From positions 1 through 23,880 of the forward strand of contig JBCCQN010000126.1 of NCBI GenBank assembly GCA_039024315.1: a stretch of DNA of 23,880 bases, written 5' to 3'. The notes under the pieces are model-generated. The model searched no databases and was not told the origin of the DNA. It saw nothing but the letters and a program-made list of their open reading frames with translations. This DNA is from JBCAWW01 sp039024315 (lineage in GTDB: Bacteria; Bacteroidota; Bacteroidia; J057). The position numbers were made by a program, and so were the translations under genes. Shown piece after piece: positions 7,901 through 14,809 of the stretch (the stretch's first letter is position 1; every line of letters begins with the position of its first letter).

Positions 7901-8765
7901 TGGGAGTCGAGTCTTTACGGTAGTAGTAGATGGCAATAGCTATGCCGAGCTGGTCGATTTGGATATCACCGCGGCCGTAGGCCACAAGGTGGGAACCGTT
8001 TATGAGATCCCGCTCTATACTATCGACAATCTCATCGACATCGAGTTTATCCACTATGTGCAAAACCCCCTTATTTGTGGCATTGAGATCATGCGAGCAC
8101 CCTCTCAATCACTCGTACAAGCCCAAGCTTTGTTGCAAGGCCCTTGGAACGGTAGCGCGATGACCACCTATCTCGGTGCACAAAAAATTCCCTCAGTACA
8201 GCCTTTTTCAGGCGCTCCATGGAGCTATCTAGGGGTTGAAAACTGGACAAGCCTGCCTGCCAATACCGTGGATTGGGTGCTGCTTGAAGCGCGCGACAAA
8301 AACAATCCCAGCCAAATCCTTAGACGTAGAGCCGGACTCTTACAAGCCGATGGCCAAATCGTAGATATGAATGGCAGTCTCGGTTTGACCTTTTTGGGTT
8401 TGGATACAGACTCTATCTATCTCGCCATCAGGCAAAGAGGGCATCTCTCAAGCATGACTGCCGGTCCAGTGGCATTGAGCAATTTAGCTACTACGCCTTT
8501 GGATTTTAGCGATCCCAATCAAGCGATTTATGGGCTCAATGCTCGTCAAATCATAGGCAATCGCGCCTTTCTGTGGGCGGGAGATTCCAATCACGATGGG
8601 GTAATCAATGCGGTAGACTATAATATTTTCTGGTTGCTAGAAAACGGCCAGCCCTATCAGTATCTCAATACATTGTCTGACTTCAATTTGGATGGCGTCA
8701 TCAATGCTGTAGATATGATCAATTTTTGGCGCGTCAACAATTCTCGCACAGAGCAAATGCCATAG
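4923..8765 (+). CDS. Large secreted protein: sugar-dehydrogenase-like propeller, Ca-binding Asp repeats, malectin-like domain, dockerin-like C-terminus
   Basis: The protein has 1280 residues counted from the ATG at 4923; a TTG two codons earlier is less likely. Residues 1-26 are a signal peptide (LLWA before Gln27). Residues about 30-560 resemble the six-bladed propeller of PQQ/glucose-sorbosone dehydrogenases, with LPRSEENHASHGM and a SPGYRN motif. Residues 580-640 are thrombospondin-3-like Asp repeats (DNDLDGF, DFDGDKLSDLIDLDDDGDG). Residues about 640-885 form a concanavalin-like stretch. Residues 887-1055 resemble malectin (FRVNCGG, DGGIDW, YVVRLYFRD). The end (1065-1280) is a module I know from other Bacteroidota surface proteins, with VDWVLLEARD and two dockerin-like Ca loops (DSNHDGVINAVD, DFNLDGVINAVD). 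It probably binds or oxidises sugars at the surface; catalysis is unproven. It converges on the DUF1080 gene with one base between stops. Confidence 0.85.
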   Translation: MRFRNKLRNPLLLVLNLLLWPVLLWAQAPTFNASTLNLDNLVNVGASTFLQFGPDGRLYVVERYGNIFALDIQQNAANNYQVTAAETIGLVRNIPNHNDDGTLSTTTNREATAIVVRGTATNPVIYASSSDVRIGGPSGDKNLDTNSGIITRLTWNGNAWIAVDIVRGLPRSEENHASHGMEYVVINGTNYLLLAQGGHTNAGSPSKNFAWVCEYALSAAVLAINLDQIDTMPIQTDANSGRQFVYDIPTLDDPTRANANGISDPNDPAYNGIDVNDPFGGNDGLNQAKLVANGPVEMFSPGYRNAYDLVVTESGAVYVTDNGANGGWGGYPENEGLAGNVTNRFRPGEPGSTAADNGEAKVDNKDHLTRITNDIQNYTFGSFYGGHPNPTRANPSGAGLFTSGTHSADPGDSNGNTYTDDWFRTQILSVNNANFSTQSLPVDWPPVPTNLADVRQGDYRLPSGTNPDGADDDIVTLLQNNSNAIDEYTATTFGGAMKGDLIIGRNGGGNLHRISFNPDGSLKSYDQNWISGVGGNALGVTCNSNTDPFPGTIWVASFNGSIKVFEPQGAIVCIYPGDPGYDPNADNDLDGFTNQDEDLNGTDMCAAASQPNDFDGDKLSDLIDLDDDGDGTPDALDPLQMGMPFDLPVVNELFSDQLDLKGYLGLGLTGLMNNGAANPNYLAWLDDPEASNTDVDDIYGGAVGGMTIYHTTGDATNNTQEKAFQYGVNVDISSDTFVVAARMLPPFYNHSASESQGIFIGDGSQEDYLKLVLSATSLSLQGEDAGSLLGVVANQNIASIPSNLDLYFEIDPVNGRVQAKYSLDNGNTQFNLGTPFSMSGALLNAVQNPSQPLAVGMIGTADMDDGFASNWDFLNVEGKPLSPPQNVVFRVNCGGATVPAIDGGIDWLTDAGSTLAAQGFTVNTGSTFGGTANAWSPEVPAVIEAFTPLGILNSERWDASAAPEMKYTFDVQSAGNYVVRLYFRDAFSGTSTAGSRVFTVVVDGNSYAELVDLDITAAVGHKVGTVYEIPLYTIDNLIDIEFIHYVQNPLICGIEIMRAPSQSLVQAQALLQGPWNGSAMTTYLGAQKIPSVQPFSGAPWSYLGVENWTSLPANTVDWVLLEARDKNNPSQILRRRAGLLQADGQIVDMNGSLGLTFLGLDTDSIYLAIRQRGHLSSMTAGPVALSNLATTPLDFSDPNQAIYGLNARQIIGNRAFLWAGDSNHDGVINAVDYNIFWLLENGQPYQYLNTLSDFNLDGVINAVDMINFWRVNNSRTEQMP

Positions 8766-8766
8766 A

Positions 8767-9429
8767 CTATAGCTGTTCTAAAACGATCTCCTTATACCAA
8801 GCCTGCGAAGGTGGGCCGCCATGAATCTGGACGCAGATGACCCCATTTTGTGGAATGTCTGCCTCTGGTTCGGTGTAATCGACGACTTGCTCGCCATTGA
8901 ACCAAATTTGGATGCGCTTGCCTTCACAGCGGATGCGATAATCGTTGTAATCCTCCTCCTTCAAGAGACGCGCGATGGCTTCTGCCGGAGCACGTGCTAC
9001 AAAACGCCCACGGCGTGATTCATCATAAATAGATCCCCAAACGGCCTCTGTCCCAGCATATCCCACGTCCACCTGATAGCCAATCACTTCATGATGGTCA
9101 GGAATCCGTGCGGAGCGAATCTGAATGCCCCCATTATTGTTTTTGGGCCAAAACTTGACCTTAAGCCGCAGTTCAAAATCCTCAAAACTCGCCTCGGTAC
9201 ACAAAAACTGATTTTGTGGGATGGCTTCTTCTAGATTTCCACCCACAATTGCTTCTTCCTCGATGCGAAAAAAGTCCTTGTTTCCCTCCCAGCCTTTGAA
9301 GCTTTGGCCATCAAACAAGGCAATGCTTTCGCCTTTGGCTAGTGTCAGTTGAGGTTTAGGGCTGGGCTTGCAGCCGAACGCTAAAACGAGGCCGATGGCC
9401 CAGCTACAGATAAGTATCCTTTTTATCAT
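8767..9429 (-). CDS. DUF1080 (3-keto-disaccharide hydrolase family) lipoprotein
   Basis: This is a 220-residue protein. The signal peptide ends in LAFGC, giving lipidated Cys20. The rest is a single concanavalin-like beta sandwich of the DUF1080 family: ALFDGQSFKGWEG near the mature start, NNGGIQIRS, GYQVDVGY, then WGSIYDESRRG, and a closing strand GVICVQIHGG. Members characterised in Bacteroides hydrolyse 3-keto-glycosides made by sugar 3-dehydrogenases. Its ATG overlaps the stop of the upstream T9SS-sorted gene (ATGA at 9426-9429), so the two are an operon and probably translationally coupled. Its stop lies one base from that of the convergent propeller/malectin gene, so no room is left for a terminator. 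The family is sure; the sugar it acts on is not. Confidence 0.88.
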   Translation of the reverse strand: MIKRILICSWAIGLVLAFGCKPSPKPQLTLAKGESIALFDGQSFKGWEGNKDFFRIEEEAIVGGNLEEAIPQNQFLCTEASFEDFELRLKVKFWPKNNNGGIQIRSARIPDHHEVIGYQVDVGYAGTEAVWGSIYDESRRGRFVARAPAEAIARLLKEEDYNDYRIRCEGKRIQIWFNGEQVVDYTEPEADIPQNGVICVQIHGGPPSQAWYKEIVLEQL

Positions 9430-10151
9430 TGCTTGGTGATTTTCTGGGCGCTGTAGCGTCCCTGCTGGTCATAGATATAAACCCAGTAATACCCGCTAGG
9501 CAAGGCCGCAAGCTCATAGCGTTCGGACGGAGTCCAAACCCACCGATAAAGCTCCCTCCCCATCAGGTCAAAACATTTGATCTCCTCATAGGGTCGCGCG
9601 CTCTTTACTACAAAATAATCCGCTACTGGATTGGGATAGACTTGAAAATCAAGTGAAGTCCCGCGCTCTAATGAGGTGAGATTACAATTGGGATCATTGG
9701 CGTTGATAACATAGTGGATGCTGTCATACACGATAGAATCCACCTCATAATTTGACAAAATGACCCAGTATTCGGCGCAGCCGGGCGTATCATTGATGAT
9801 GAGGCCACTGGCAAATACTAGATTGGAATCTCCAGGGAAAAGCTCTGTCGGAAAGGGACTAGTCGTAATATTGGGGGTAAAACTGATATTATGATCTAAG
9901 ACATAGACACCCCAGTGAGTAGGGAAATTGGGACCTCTCTTGATCGTCCAACGCAGAGCTAAAGTATCATTGGTCAGATTGGTCAAAGGAGATAGGAAGG
10001 CATCGCCAGAAGGTAAATTTGCGTCGTACATTCGATAAAACTGAGTCGTATCGATTTGTAATACATTTTGACTCCAAAGGTTGAGCTGACTGGCAATCAA
10101 AAGTGAAAAACAGAAACAAAAACGTATTAGCTGTGTATGAGGATTGTGCAT
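9426..10151 (-). CDS. Secreted protein with type IX secretion (T9SS) type A sorting domain
   Basis: The protein has 241 residues. A signal peptide (1-27, LWS before Gln28) is followed by a 140-residue domain that I do not recognise, predicted all-beta, with Asn/Thr-rich strands and two cysteines (125 and 156). Residues 168-241 are a clear T9SS type A C-terminal sorting domain: FQVYPNPVADYFVV, then IKCFDLMGRELYR, LPSGYYWVYIYD and a final basic KITKQ. Such domains direct passage through the T9SS pore and cell-surface attachment or release. The gene is first in a two-gene operon with the DUF1080 lipoprotein. The upstream gap to the divergent tricorn gene is only 139 bases and must hold both promoters. 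Confidence 0.85.
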   Translation of the reverse strand: MHNPHTQLIRFCFCFSLLIASQLNLWSQNVLQIDTTQFYRMYDANLPSGDAFLSPLTNLTNDTLALRWTIKRGPNFPTHWGVYVLDHNISFTPNITTSPFPTELFPGDSNLVFASGLIINDTPGCAEYWVILSNYEVDSIVYDSIHYVINANDPNCNLTSLERGTSLDFQVYPNPVADYFVVKSARPYEEIKCFDLMGRELYRWVWTPSERYELAALPSGYYWVYIYDQQGRYSAQKITKQ

Positions 10152-10290
10152 AGATCAAAGAGTTGTGCTTTGGGGCTAAAAACATAATTTACAGATTATC
10201 TGCTAATTCCAAACCCTTGCATTTAGCAGGAAATTCCCGCCCCTGCACAGGCTTTTTTCTTACCTTAGACCCTTTGCAAAATCCCCTGCT

Positions 10291-13200
10291 ATGAGAAAAA
10301 ATCTTTTACTCAGTCTGTTAATCTGCTTCTACCTCCCTTCCCTTCTGGCTCAAGGTACTCAACTTCTTCGCCAGCCCACCGTTTCAGCCCAAGAAATCGT
10401 TTTTGTCTACGCCAATGACCTTTGGAAAGTAGATCGCGATGGTGGCGACGCTATTCGACTCACCACCAATGAAGGCTACGAATCCAATCCCCATTTCTCG
10501 CCCGACGAGCAATGGATCGCCTTTACCGCCCAATATGGCGGCAATACTGATGTCTATGTGATTCCAGCTACGGGTGGAGCGCCTAAGCGCCTTACTTATC
10601 ATCCTTATCCGGACGTAGTACAAGGTTGGACCCCAGAGGGCGAAGTGATTTTCCGTTCCGGGCGTACCGGACATGCTACTCGCCTCAACAAATTGTATAG
10701 CATTTCTACCGATGGCGGCTACCCTACTGAGTTGCCGATTCCTCGTGCTGCCTATGGCGAAGTTTCTCCCGATGGCAAGTATGCGGCCTACATTCCCATT
10801 ACTTTCTGGGATCCAGAGTGGCGCAACTATCGTGGCGGTCAGGCCATGCCGATTTGGGTCCTCAACCTCAAAAACCAAAAGCTACAACGCATTCCTCAGC
10901 CTACCCAAGAGCGGCATTTAGATCCGGTCTGGTTTGGCAAGGATATCTACTATATCTCTGAGCGCGATTATGCCGCCAATATTTGGCGCTACAATCCAGC
11001 CGACGAAAGCGAAGCTCAAATCACCAAGCACCAGCAATTTGATGTCAAAAGTCTTGATGCTTGCAAAGACGCCATTGTCTACGAAATGGGTGGTTATCTG
11101 CACCTACTTGACCCAGCTACGGGTTCTGCCAAGCAGCTGACCATCAACGTCCGTGGTGATATGAACTTTGCCATGCCGCGTTGGGAGGACATTAGACCTA
11201 CTGCCTTGCAGAACGCTCAACTCTCTCCTAACGGTAAGCGAGCCTTATTTTATCATCGTGGAGAGATTTTCACCGTGCCTAAAGAAAACGGTAGTTGGCG
11301 CAATATCACCAACTCTCCCGGCGTAGCCGACCGTAGCCCAGTTTGGTCTCCCCAAGGCGATCAAATCGCCTGGTTTTCTGACCAAGATGGCGAATATCAT
11401 CTCGTACTCTCCGATCAGATGGGTAAATATAAGCGTCGCATCGCCCTGCCTGAAGCTAGTTTTTACTACCAGCCTTCCTGGTCGCCAGATGGCAAGCACA
11501 TCGCTTATTCTGATACTGACTACAATGTTTGGGTCATAGACGTAGAGTTAGGCGAAGCCGTCAAAGTAGATACTGATCGCTATGCGCACCCAAATCGTAC
11601 TATGAATCCTGTTTGGTCGCCGGACAGCAAGTGGATCGCTTATCCAAAGCAACTCGAGAGCCATTTCAAAGCGGCCTTCGCCTACAATGTGGAAACAGGC
11701 CAAAGAATCCAGTTGACCGATGGGATGGCCGATGTCAATAGCCTTGCTTGGGACCAGAGCGGTAAATACATTTACTTCCTCGCCAGTACCGATTATGGTT
11801 TGGACTCTGGTTGGTTGGATATGAGTTCTTATGATCCGCGTACCAATCGTAGCCTTTACTGTTTGATCCTCGCCCAAGACGGCCAAGCCCCCAATCTGCC
11901 TAAGAGCGATGAGGAAGAGGTCAAAGAAGAGGATGAGGAAGAAGAGAAGAAGGAGGATAAAAAAGACGAGCAAGCAGAAGAGGAAGAAGATAAAGGGATT
12001 CAAATTGATGTAGCGGGCCTCGCCCAACGCATCATCGCCCTAGATATGCCTAGCCGCAACTACCTCGGGCTCGTAGCTGGACCTGAGATGAGCGTTTTTG
12101 TACTGGAAGGCGTTCCTAATCAGTTTGGTGCGTTGATGCACAAATATGACGTGAAGAAAATGAAGCACGATGTCTTCCTCAAAGGCATCAATGGCGCTAC
12201 TGTCTCTTCCGATGCTAAGCATATGCTCTACCGCCAAGGCGGCAATTGGTTTATTGTAGGTACAGCTAGCGCTCCGCAAAACGGTAAAGGTAAACTCGAT
12301 ATCAACGCCAAAATCTTGATCGAGCCGCAGGCGGAATATGAGCAAATCTTCAGAGAAGGCTGGCGTTTTATGCGCGACTATCTCTATGTCGATAATACCC
12401 ATGGCGCTCCTTGGGACAAGATCTATGAGTGGTACTCGCCTTGGATCAAGCATGTGCGTCATCGTACCGATCTCAACTATGTAGTGGATATCCTCAGCGG
12501 TGAGATCGCCATTGGCCACTCTTATGTGAGCGGCGGCGATATGCCAGACTTTGATTTCGTGCCCGTGGGCTTGCTCGGTTGTGATTTGACTTTGCAAAAA
12601 GACGGCTTCCAAATCTCTAAAATTTACACTGGCGAGAACTGGAACCCCAACGTTCGCGCTCCGCTTCACCAGCCCGGCCTTGATGTCAAAGAAGGCGACT
12701 ACCTAGTAGCGGTTAACGGCCAAGAGCTAACTCCCGACATGAATCCTTATCAGCTCTTTGAGCAGACCAGTAATCGCACCATCGAAATCACCGTCAATGA
12801 CAAAGCAGGTGAAGATGGCGCGCGCAACCTCATGGTAACCCCAGTCGGCAATGAATATCAACTCCGTAACTGGCACTGGATCGAAAGCAATCGCAAGAAG
12901 GTAGACGAACTCTCAGACGGTAAACTCGCTTACGTCTATATCCCCAACACCAGCGGCCAAGGCTTTGCCTACTTTAATCGCTACTACTTTGCCCAGCAAG
13001 ATCGCAAGGGTGTCATCCTTGATGAACGCAATAACGGTGGCGGCTCTGCGGCTGATTATATGATCGACGTCATGGCCCGTACTCACTTGGGCTACTTCAA
13101 TAGCAAAACCAATGACAATCGTCCTTGGACCACGCCGATTGCCGGCATCTGGGGGCCTAAGGTCATGATCGTCAATGAGCGAGCTGGTTCTGGTGGGGAC

Positions 13201-13551
13201 CTTCTCCCCTATATGTTCAAAGCCAAGGAAATTGGGCCATTGGTTGGTACCCGCACTTGGGGCGGCTTGGTCGGTACTTGGGATACGCCTCCCTTTATCG
13301 ACGGTGGCCGTATGGTAGCGCCGCGTGGCGGTTTCTTTGATGTGGATGGCAATTGGGCCGTAGAAGGTGAAGGCATCGCTCCGGATATCGAAGTGATCCA
13401 AGACCCCAAAGCGCAGCTTGAAGGTCGCGATCCTCAGCTAGAGCGTGCGGTGGAGGAAGCCATGCGCCTACTCGAAACCCAAGAGTTTCAATTGAAGCCT
13501 GAGCCTGCGCCTCCTGTGCGCTGGAAGCGTCCTGAAGGATTCAAGCCCTAG
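10291..13551 (+). CDS. Tricorn-type S41 protease, exported
   Basis: The protein has 1086 residues with a signal peptide ending LLA at residue 20. The N-terminal half consists of TolB/WD-like propeller blades with repeated SPDEQWIAFTA and WSPDGKHIAYS motifs. The C-terminal half has the tricorn core domain, a PDZ domain (about 790-860, PGLDVKEGDYLVAVNGQEL) and the S41 catalytic fold. By alignment with archaeal tricorn, His743 (IGHSY) is the base, Ser967 (AGSGGD) the nucleophile and Glu1025 (VEGEG) the third residue. Tricorn degrades oligopeptides made by other proteases; Bacteroidota versions are probably periplasmic peptide scavengers. A 29-residue Glu/Lys-rich insert (540-568) breaks the second propeller. 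Archaeal tricorn has Ser just before the catalytic His, and here it is Gly. An intrinsic-type hairpin follows the stop. Confidence 0.92.
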   Translation: MRKNLLLSLLICFYLPSLLAQGTQLLRQPTVSAQEIVFVYANDLWKVDRDGGDAIRLTTNEGYESNPHFSPDEQWIAFTAQYGGNTDVYVIPATGGAPKRLTYHPYPDVVQGWTPEGEVIFRSGRTGHATRLNKLYSISTDGGYPTELPIPRAAYGEVSPDGKYAAYIPITFWDPEWRNYRGGQAMPIWVLNLKNQKLQRIPQPTQERHLDPVWFGKDIYYISERDYAANIWRYNPADESEAQITKHQQFDVKSLDACKDAIVYEMGGYLHLLDPATGSAKQLTINVRGDMNFAMPRWEDIRPTALQNAQLSPNGKRALFYHRGEIFTVPKENGSWRNITNSPGVADRSPVWSPQGDQIAWFSDQDGEYHLVLSDQMGKYKRRIALPEASFYYQPSWSPDGKHIAYSDTDYNVWVIDVELGEAVKVDTDRYAHPNRTMNPVWSPDSKWIAYPKQLESHFKAAFAYNVETGQRIQLTDGMADVNSLAWDQSGKYIYFLASTDYGLDSGWLDMSSYDPRTNRSLYCLILAQDGQAPNLPKSDEEEVKEEDEEEEKKEDKKDEQAEEEEDKGIQIDVAGLAQRIIALDMPSRNYLGLVAGPEMSVFVLEGVPNQFGALMHKYDVKKMKHDVFLKGINGATVSSDAKHMLYRQGGNWFIVGTASAPQNGKGKLDINAKILIEPQAEYEQIFREGWRFMRDYLYVDNTHGAPWDKIYEWYSPWIKHVRHRTDLNYVVDILSGEIAIGHSYVSGGDMPDFDFVPVGLLGCDLTLQKDGFQISKIYTGENWNPNVRAPLHQPGLDVKEGDYLVAVNGQELTPDMNPYQLFEQTSNRTIEITVNDKAGEDGARNLMVTPVGNEYQLRNWHWIESNRKKVDELSDGKLAYVYIPNTSGQGFAYFNRYYFAQQDRKGVILDERNNGGGSAADYMIDVMARTHLGYFNSKTNDNRPWTTPIAGIWGPKVMIVNERAGSGGDLLPYMFKAKEIGPLVGTRTWGGLVGTWDTPPFIDGGRMVAPRGGFFDVDGNWAVEGEGIAPDIEVIQDPKAQLEGRDPQLERAVEEAMRLLETQEFQLKPEPAPPVRWKRPEGFKP

Positions 13552-13576
13552 GCTTGGCTCAAATAATGATTTAACC

Positions 13577-13613
13577 GAAATGGCGACATAATCTTTTGTG
13601 TCGCCATTTCTTA
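13577..13613 (+). terminator. Terminator-like hairpin after the tricorn gene
   Basis: The arms gaaatggcgaca (13577-13588) and tgtcgccatttc (13599-13610) pair perfectly over 12 bp around a 10-base loop, 25 bases past the tricorn stop. The T-run is weak (ttatgtt). It would separate the protease from the sheath-like gene. Confidence 0.65.
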
Positions 13614-13625
13614 TGTTACATTTTG
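13594..13625 (+). promoter_or_regulatory. Possible Bacteroidota-type promoter of the sheath-like gene
   Basis: TTTG (13595-13598) and, 18 bases on, tacattttg (13617-13625) resemble the -33 TTTG and -7 TAnnTTTG boxes with one extra base. The start codon is 24 bases downstream, the usual spacing. The match is imperfect and overlaps the hairpin. Confidence 0.3.
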
Positions 13626-13648
13626 GGCACGGACAGACACCTATTCAT

Positions 13649-14809
13649 ATGAAAGCGATCTCTCTTAGTCTCCTGTTTACGCTCTTTTTTGCTTTGGCCT
13701 TCGGACAACGCTCATCCTCGGCTCCTGCGAGTGGCGTAGCCCAAGTCGAAACGGCGATTCCGGCCATCATTGGTTATACTCAAATGGCTGCCAAGGGCAA
13801 TCGCCCGACTCTGGTAAAGTCCTATGCTGAGTATCAGAGGCTGTATGGCGGTAGCACTGCCGGCTATTATTTGGCAGAATCTGTGCAGCTATTTTTCCAA
13901 AATGGTGGTCAGAAGTGCACCATCATTCCGGTGGGTACCACTCAATCTCCCGTGCGTAGGCAGGATTTGCTTCAAGGCCTCAGCATTAGCAAAAAGATGT
14001 CGGTTCAACTCCTACTCATCCCAGATGCGGTAGCGCTGAGTGAAGCAGATTTTTATGCTGTCCAGCGGAGTATGATGAATACCTGCGCCCTAATGAAAGA
14101 TCGCTTTGCCATCCTCAACACTCGCAATCCCTCCGCTAATTATAACCAAGACTTCCAGTCCTTTAGAAGTAATACCAGTGGCTCGGGACTCAGCTATGCC
14201 GCGGTTTATTACCCTTGGTTGGTCAATGGCAGTAATGTCAGCGTCCCGCCAGCGGGAGCAATCGCGGGTATCTACGCCAAAAAGGATCGTAATGATGGTG
14301 TCTGGAAAGCACCAGCAAATGTGCAAATCAGTGGGATCAGCGGCTTGAGTCATAATTTGTCTACTGCTGCGCAGAACGCTGCCACCACTCATACCAGCGG
14401 TAAGTCTATCAATGCGATTGTCTCTATGCCCAATAAAGGCATTTTGGTATGGGGAGCTCGTACCCTAGCTGGCAACGACAACGAATGGCGCTATGTGCCC
14501 GTCCGTCGCTTCGCGACCATGGTCGAGCAGTCCGTAGAAAATAGCCTCTCTTGGGCGGTCTTCGAACCCAATGATGCTAACCTTTGGGCAAAGGTAGAAA
14601 CGTTCTGCGAAGCATACCTCCAAGAACTCTATCGCCAAGGGGCGCTCCAAGGCGCAAAAGCGAATCAAGCCTACTTTGTCAAATGTGGTCTTAACGAAAC
14701 CATGACGCAGAACGACCTCAATCAAGGCATTATGAATGTAGAGATCGGCATGGCTCTTATACGTCCGGCTGAGTTTCTCGTATTGCGGATTCAGTTGAAG
14801 ATGCAGTAA
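13649..14809 (+). CDS. Tail sheath protein homologue (phage/contractile injection type) with a Sec signal peptide
   Basis: The 386-residue protein is clearly a sheath family member over its length: TAIPAIIGYTQ near the start, FFQNGGQKC, a central strand VQLLLIPDA, SYAAVYYPWL, then GAIAGIYAKKD with WKAPAN (203-224), ILVWGARTLAG (from 265), AVFEPND, GALQGAK, AYFVKCG with ETMTQ, and the C-terminal arm RPAEFLVLRI (372-381). In phages and contractile injection systems this protein forms the cytoplasmic contractile tube sheath. Here residues 1-19 are instead a standard signal peptide (Lys2, hydrophobic core, AFG before Gln20), and the usual N-terminal PGVYVEE-like arm is missing. Starts further upstream lie in the terminator hairpin. 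No tube, baseplate, spike or ATPase gene is in the window. It abuts the convergent lectin with no gap. Two dispersed-repeat copies lie in frame inside it. Confidence 0.85.
   Translation: MKAISLSLLFTLFFALAFGQRSSSAPASGVAQVETAIPAIIGYTQMAAKGNRPTLVKSYAEYQRLYGGSTAGYYLAESVQLFFQNGGQKCTIIPVGTTQSPVRRQDLLQGLSISKKMSVQLLLIPDAVALSEADFYAVQRSMMNTCALMKDRFAILNTRNPSANYNQDFQSFRSNTSGSGLSYAAVYYPWLVNGSNVSVPPAGAIAGIYAKKDRNDGVWKAPANVQISGISGLSHNLSTAAQNAATTHTSGKSINAIVSMPNKGILVWGARTLAGNDNEWRYVPVRRFATMVEQSVENSLSWAVFEPNDANLWAKVETFCEAYLQELYRQGALQGAKANQAYFVKCGLNETMTQNDLNQGIMNVEIGMALIRPAEFLVLRIQLKMQ
14361..14380 (+). repeat. Dispersed short repeat, copy F, inside the sheath-like gene
   Basis: The sequence ctactgctgcgcagaacgct differs from the intergenic copies at one position. 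It is translated in frame as residues 238-244 (STAAQNA), a region where sheath proteins vary. Confidence 0.6.
14600..14617 (-). repeat. Dispersed short repeat, copy G, inside the sheath-like gene
   Basis: The plus strand reads acgttctgcgaagcatac, a near match in reverse orientation to copy F, coding for TFCEAY (318-323). Sheath relatives usually have a short Phe-Leu stretch here. Chance similarity is possible. Confidence 0.4.

Noticed and set aside
11201..11220. Near match to the repeat inside the tricorn gene
   Set aside because: The coded ALQNAQLSP fits the usual tricorn sequence at this place; no need to invoke the repeat.
13649..14809. Prophage or complete contractile injection cluster around the sheath-like gene
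   Set aside because: Neighbours are a protease, a lectin and a Gre-like gene; no tube, baseplate, spike, ATPase, integrase or lysis gene is seen.
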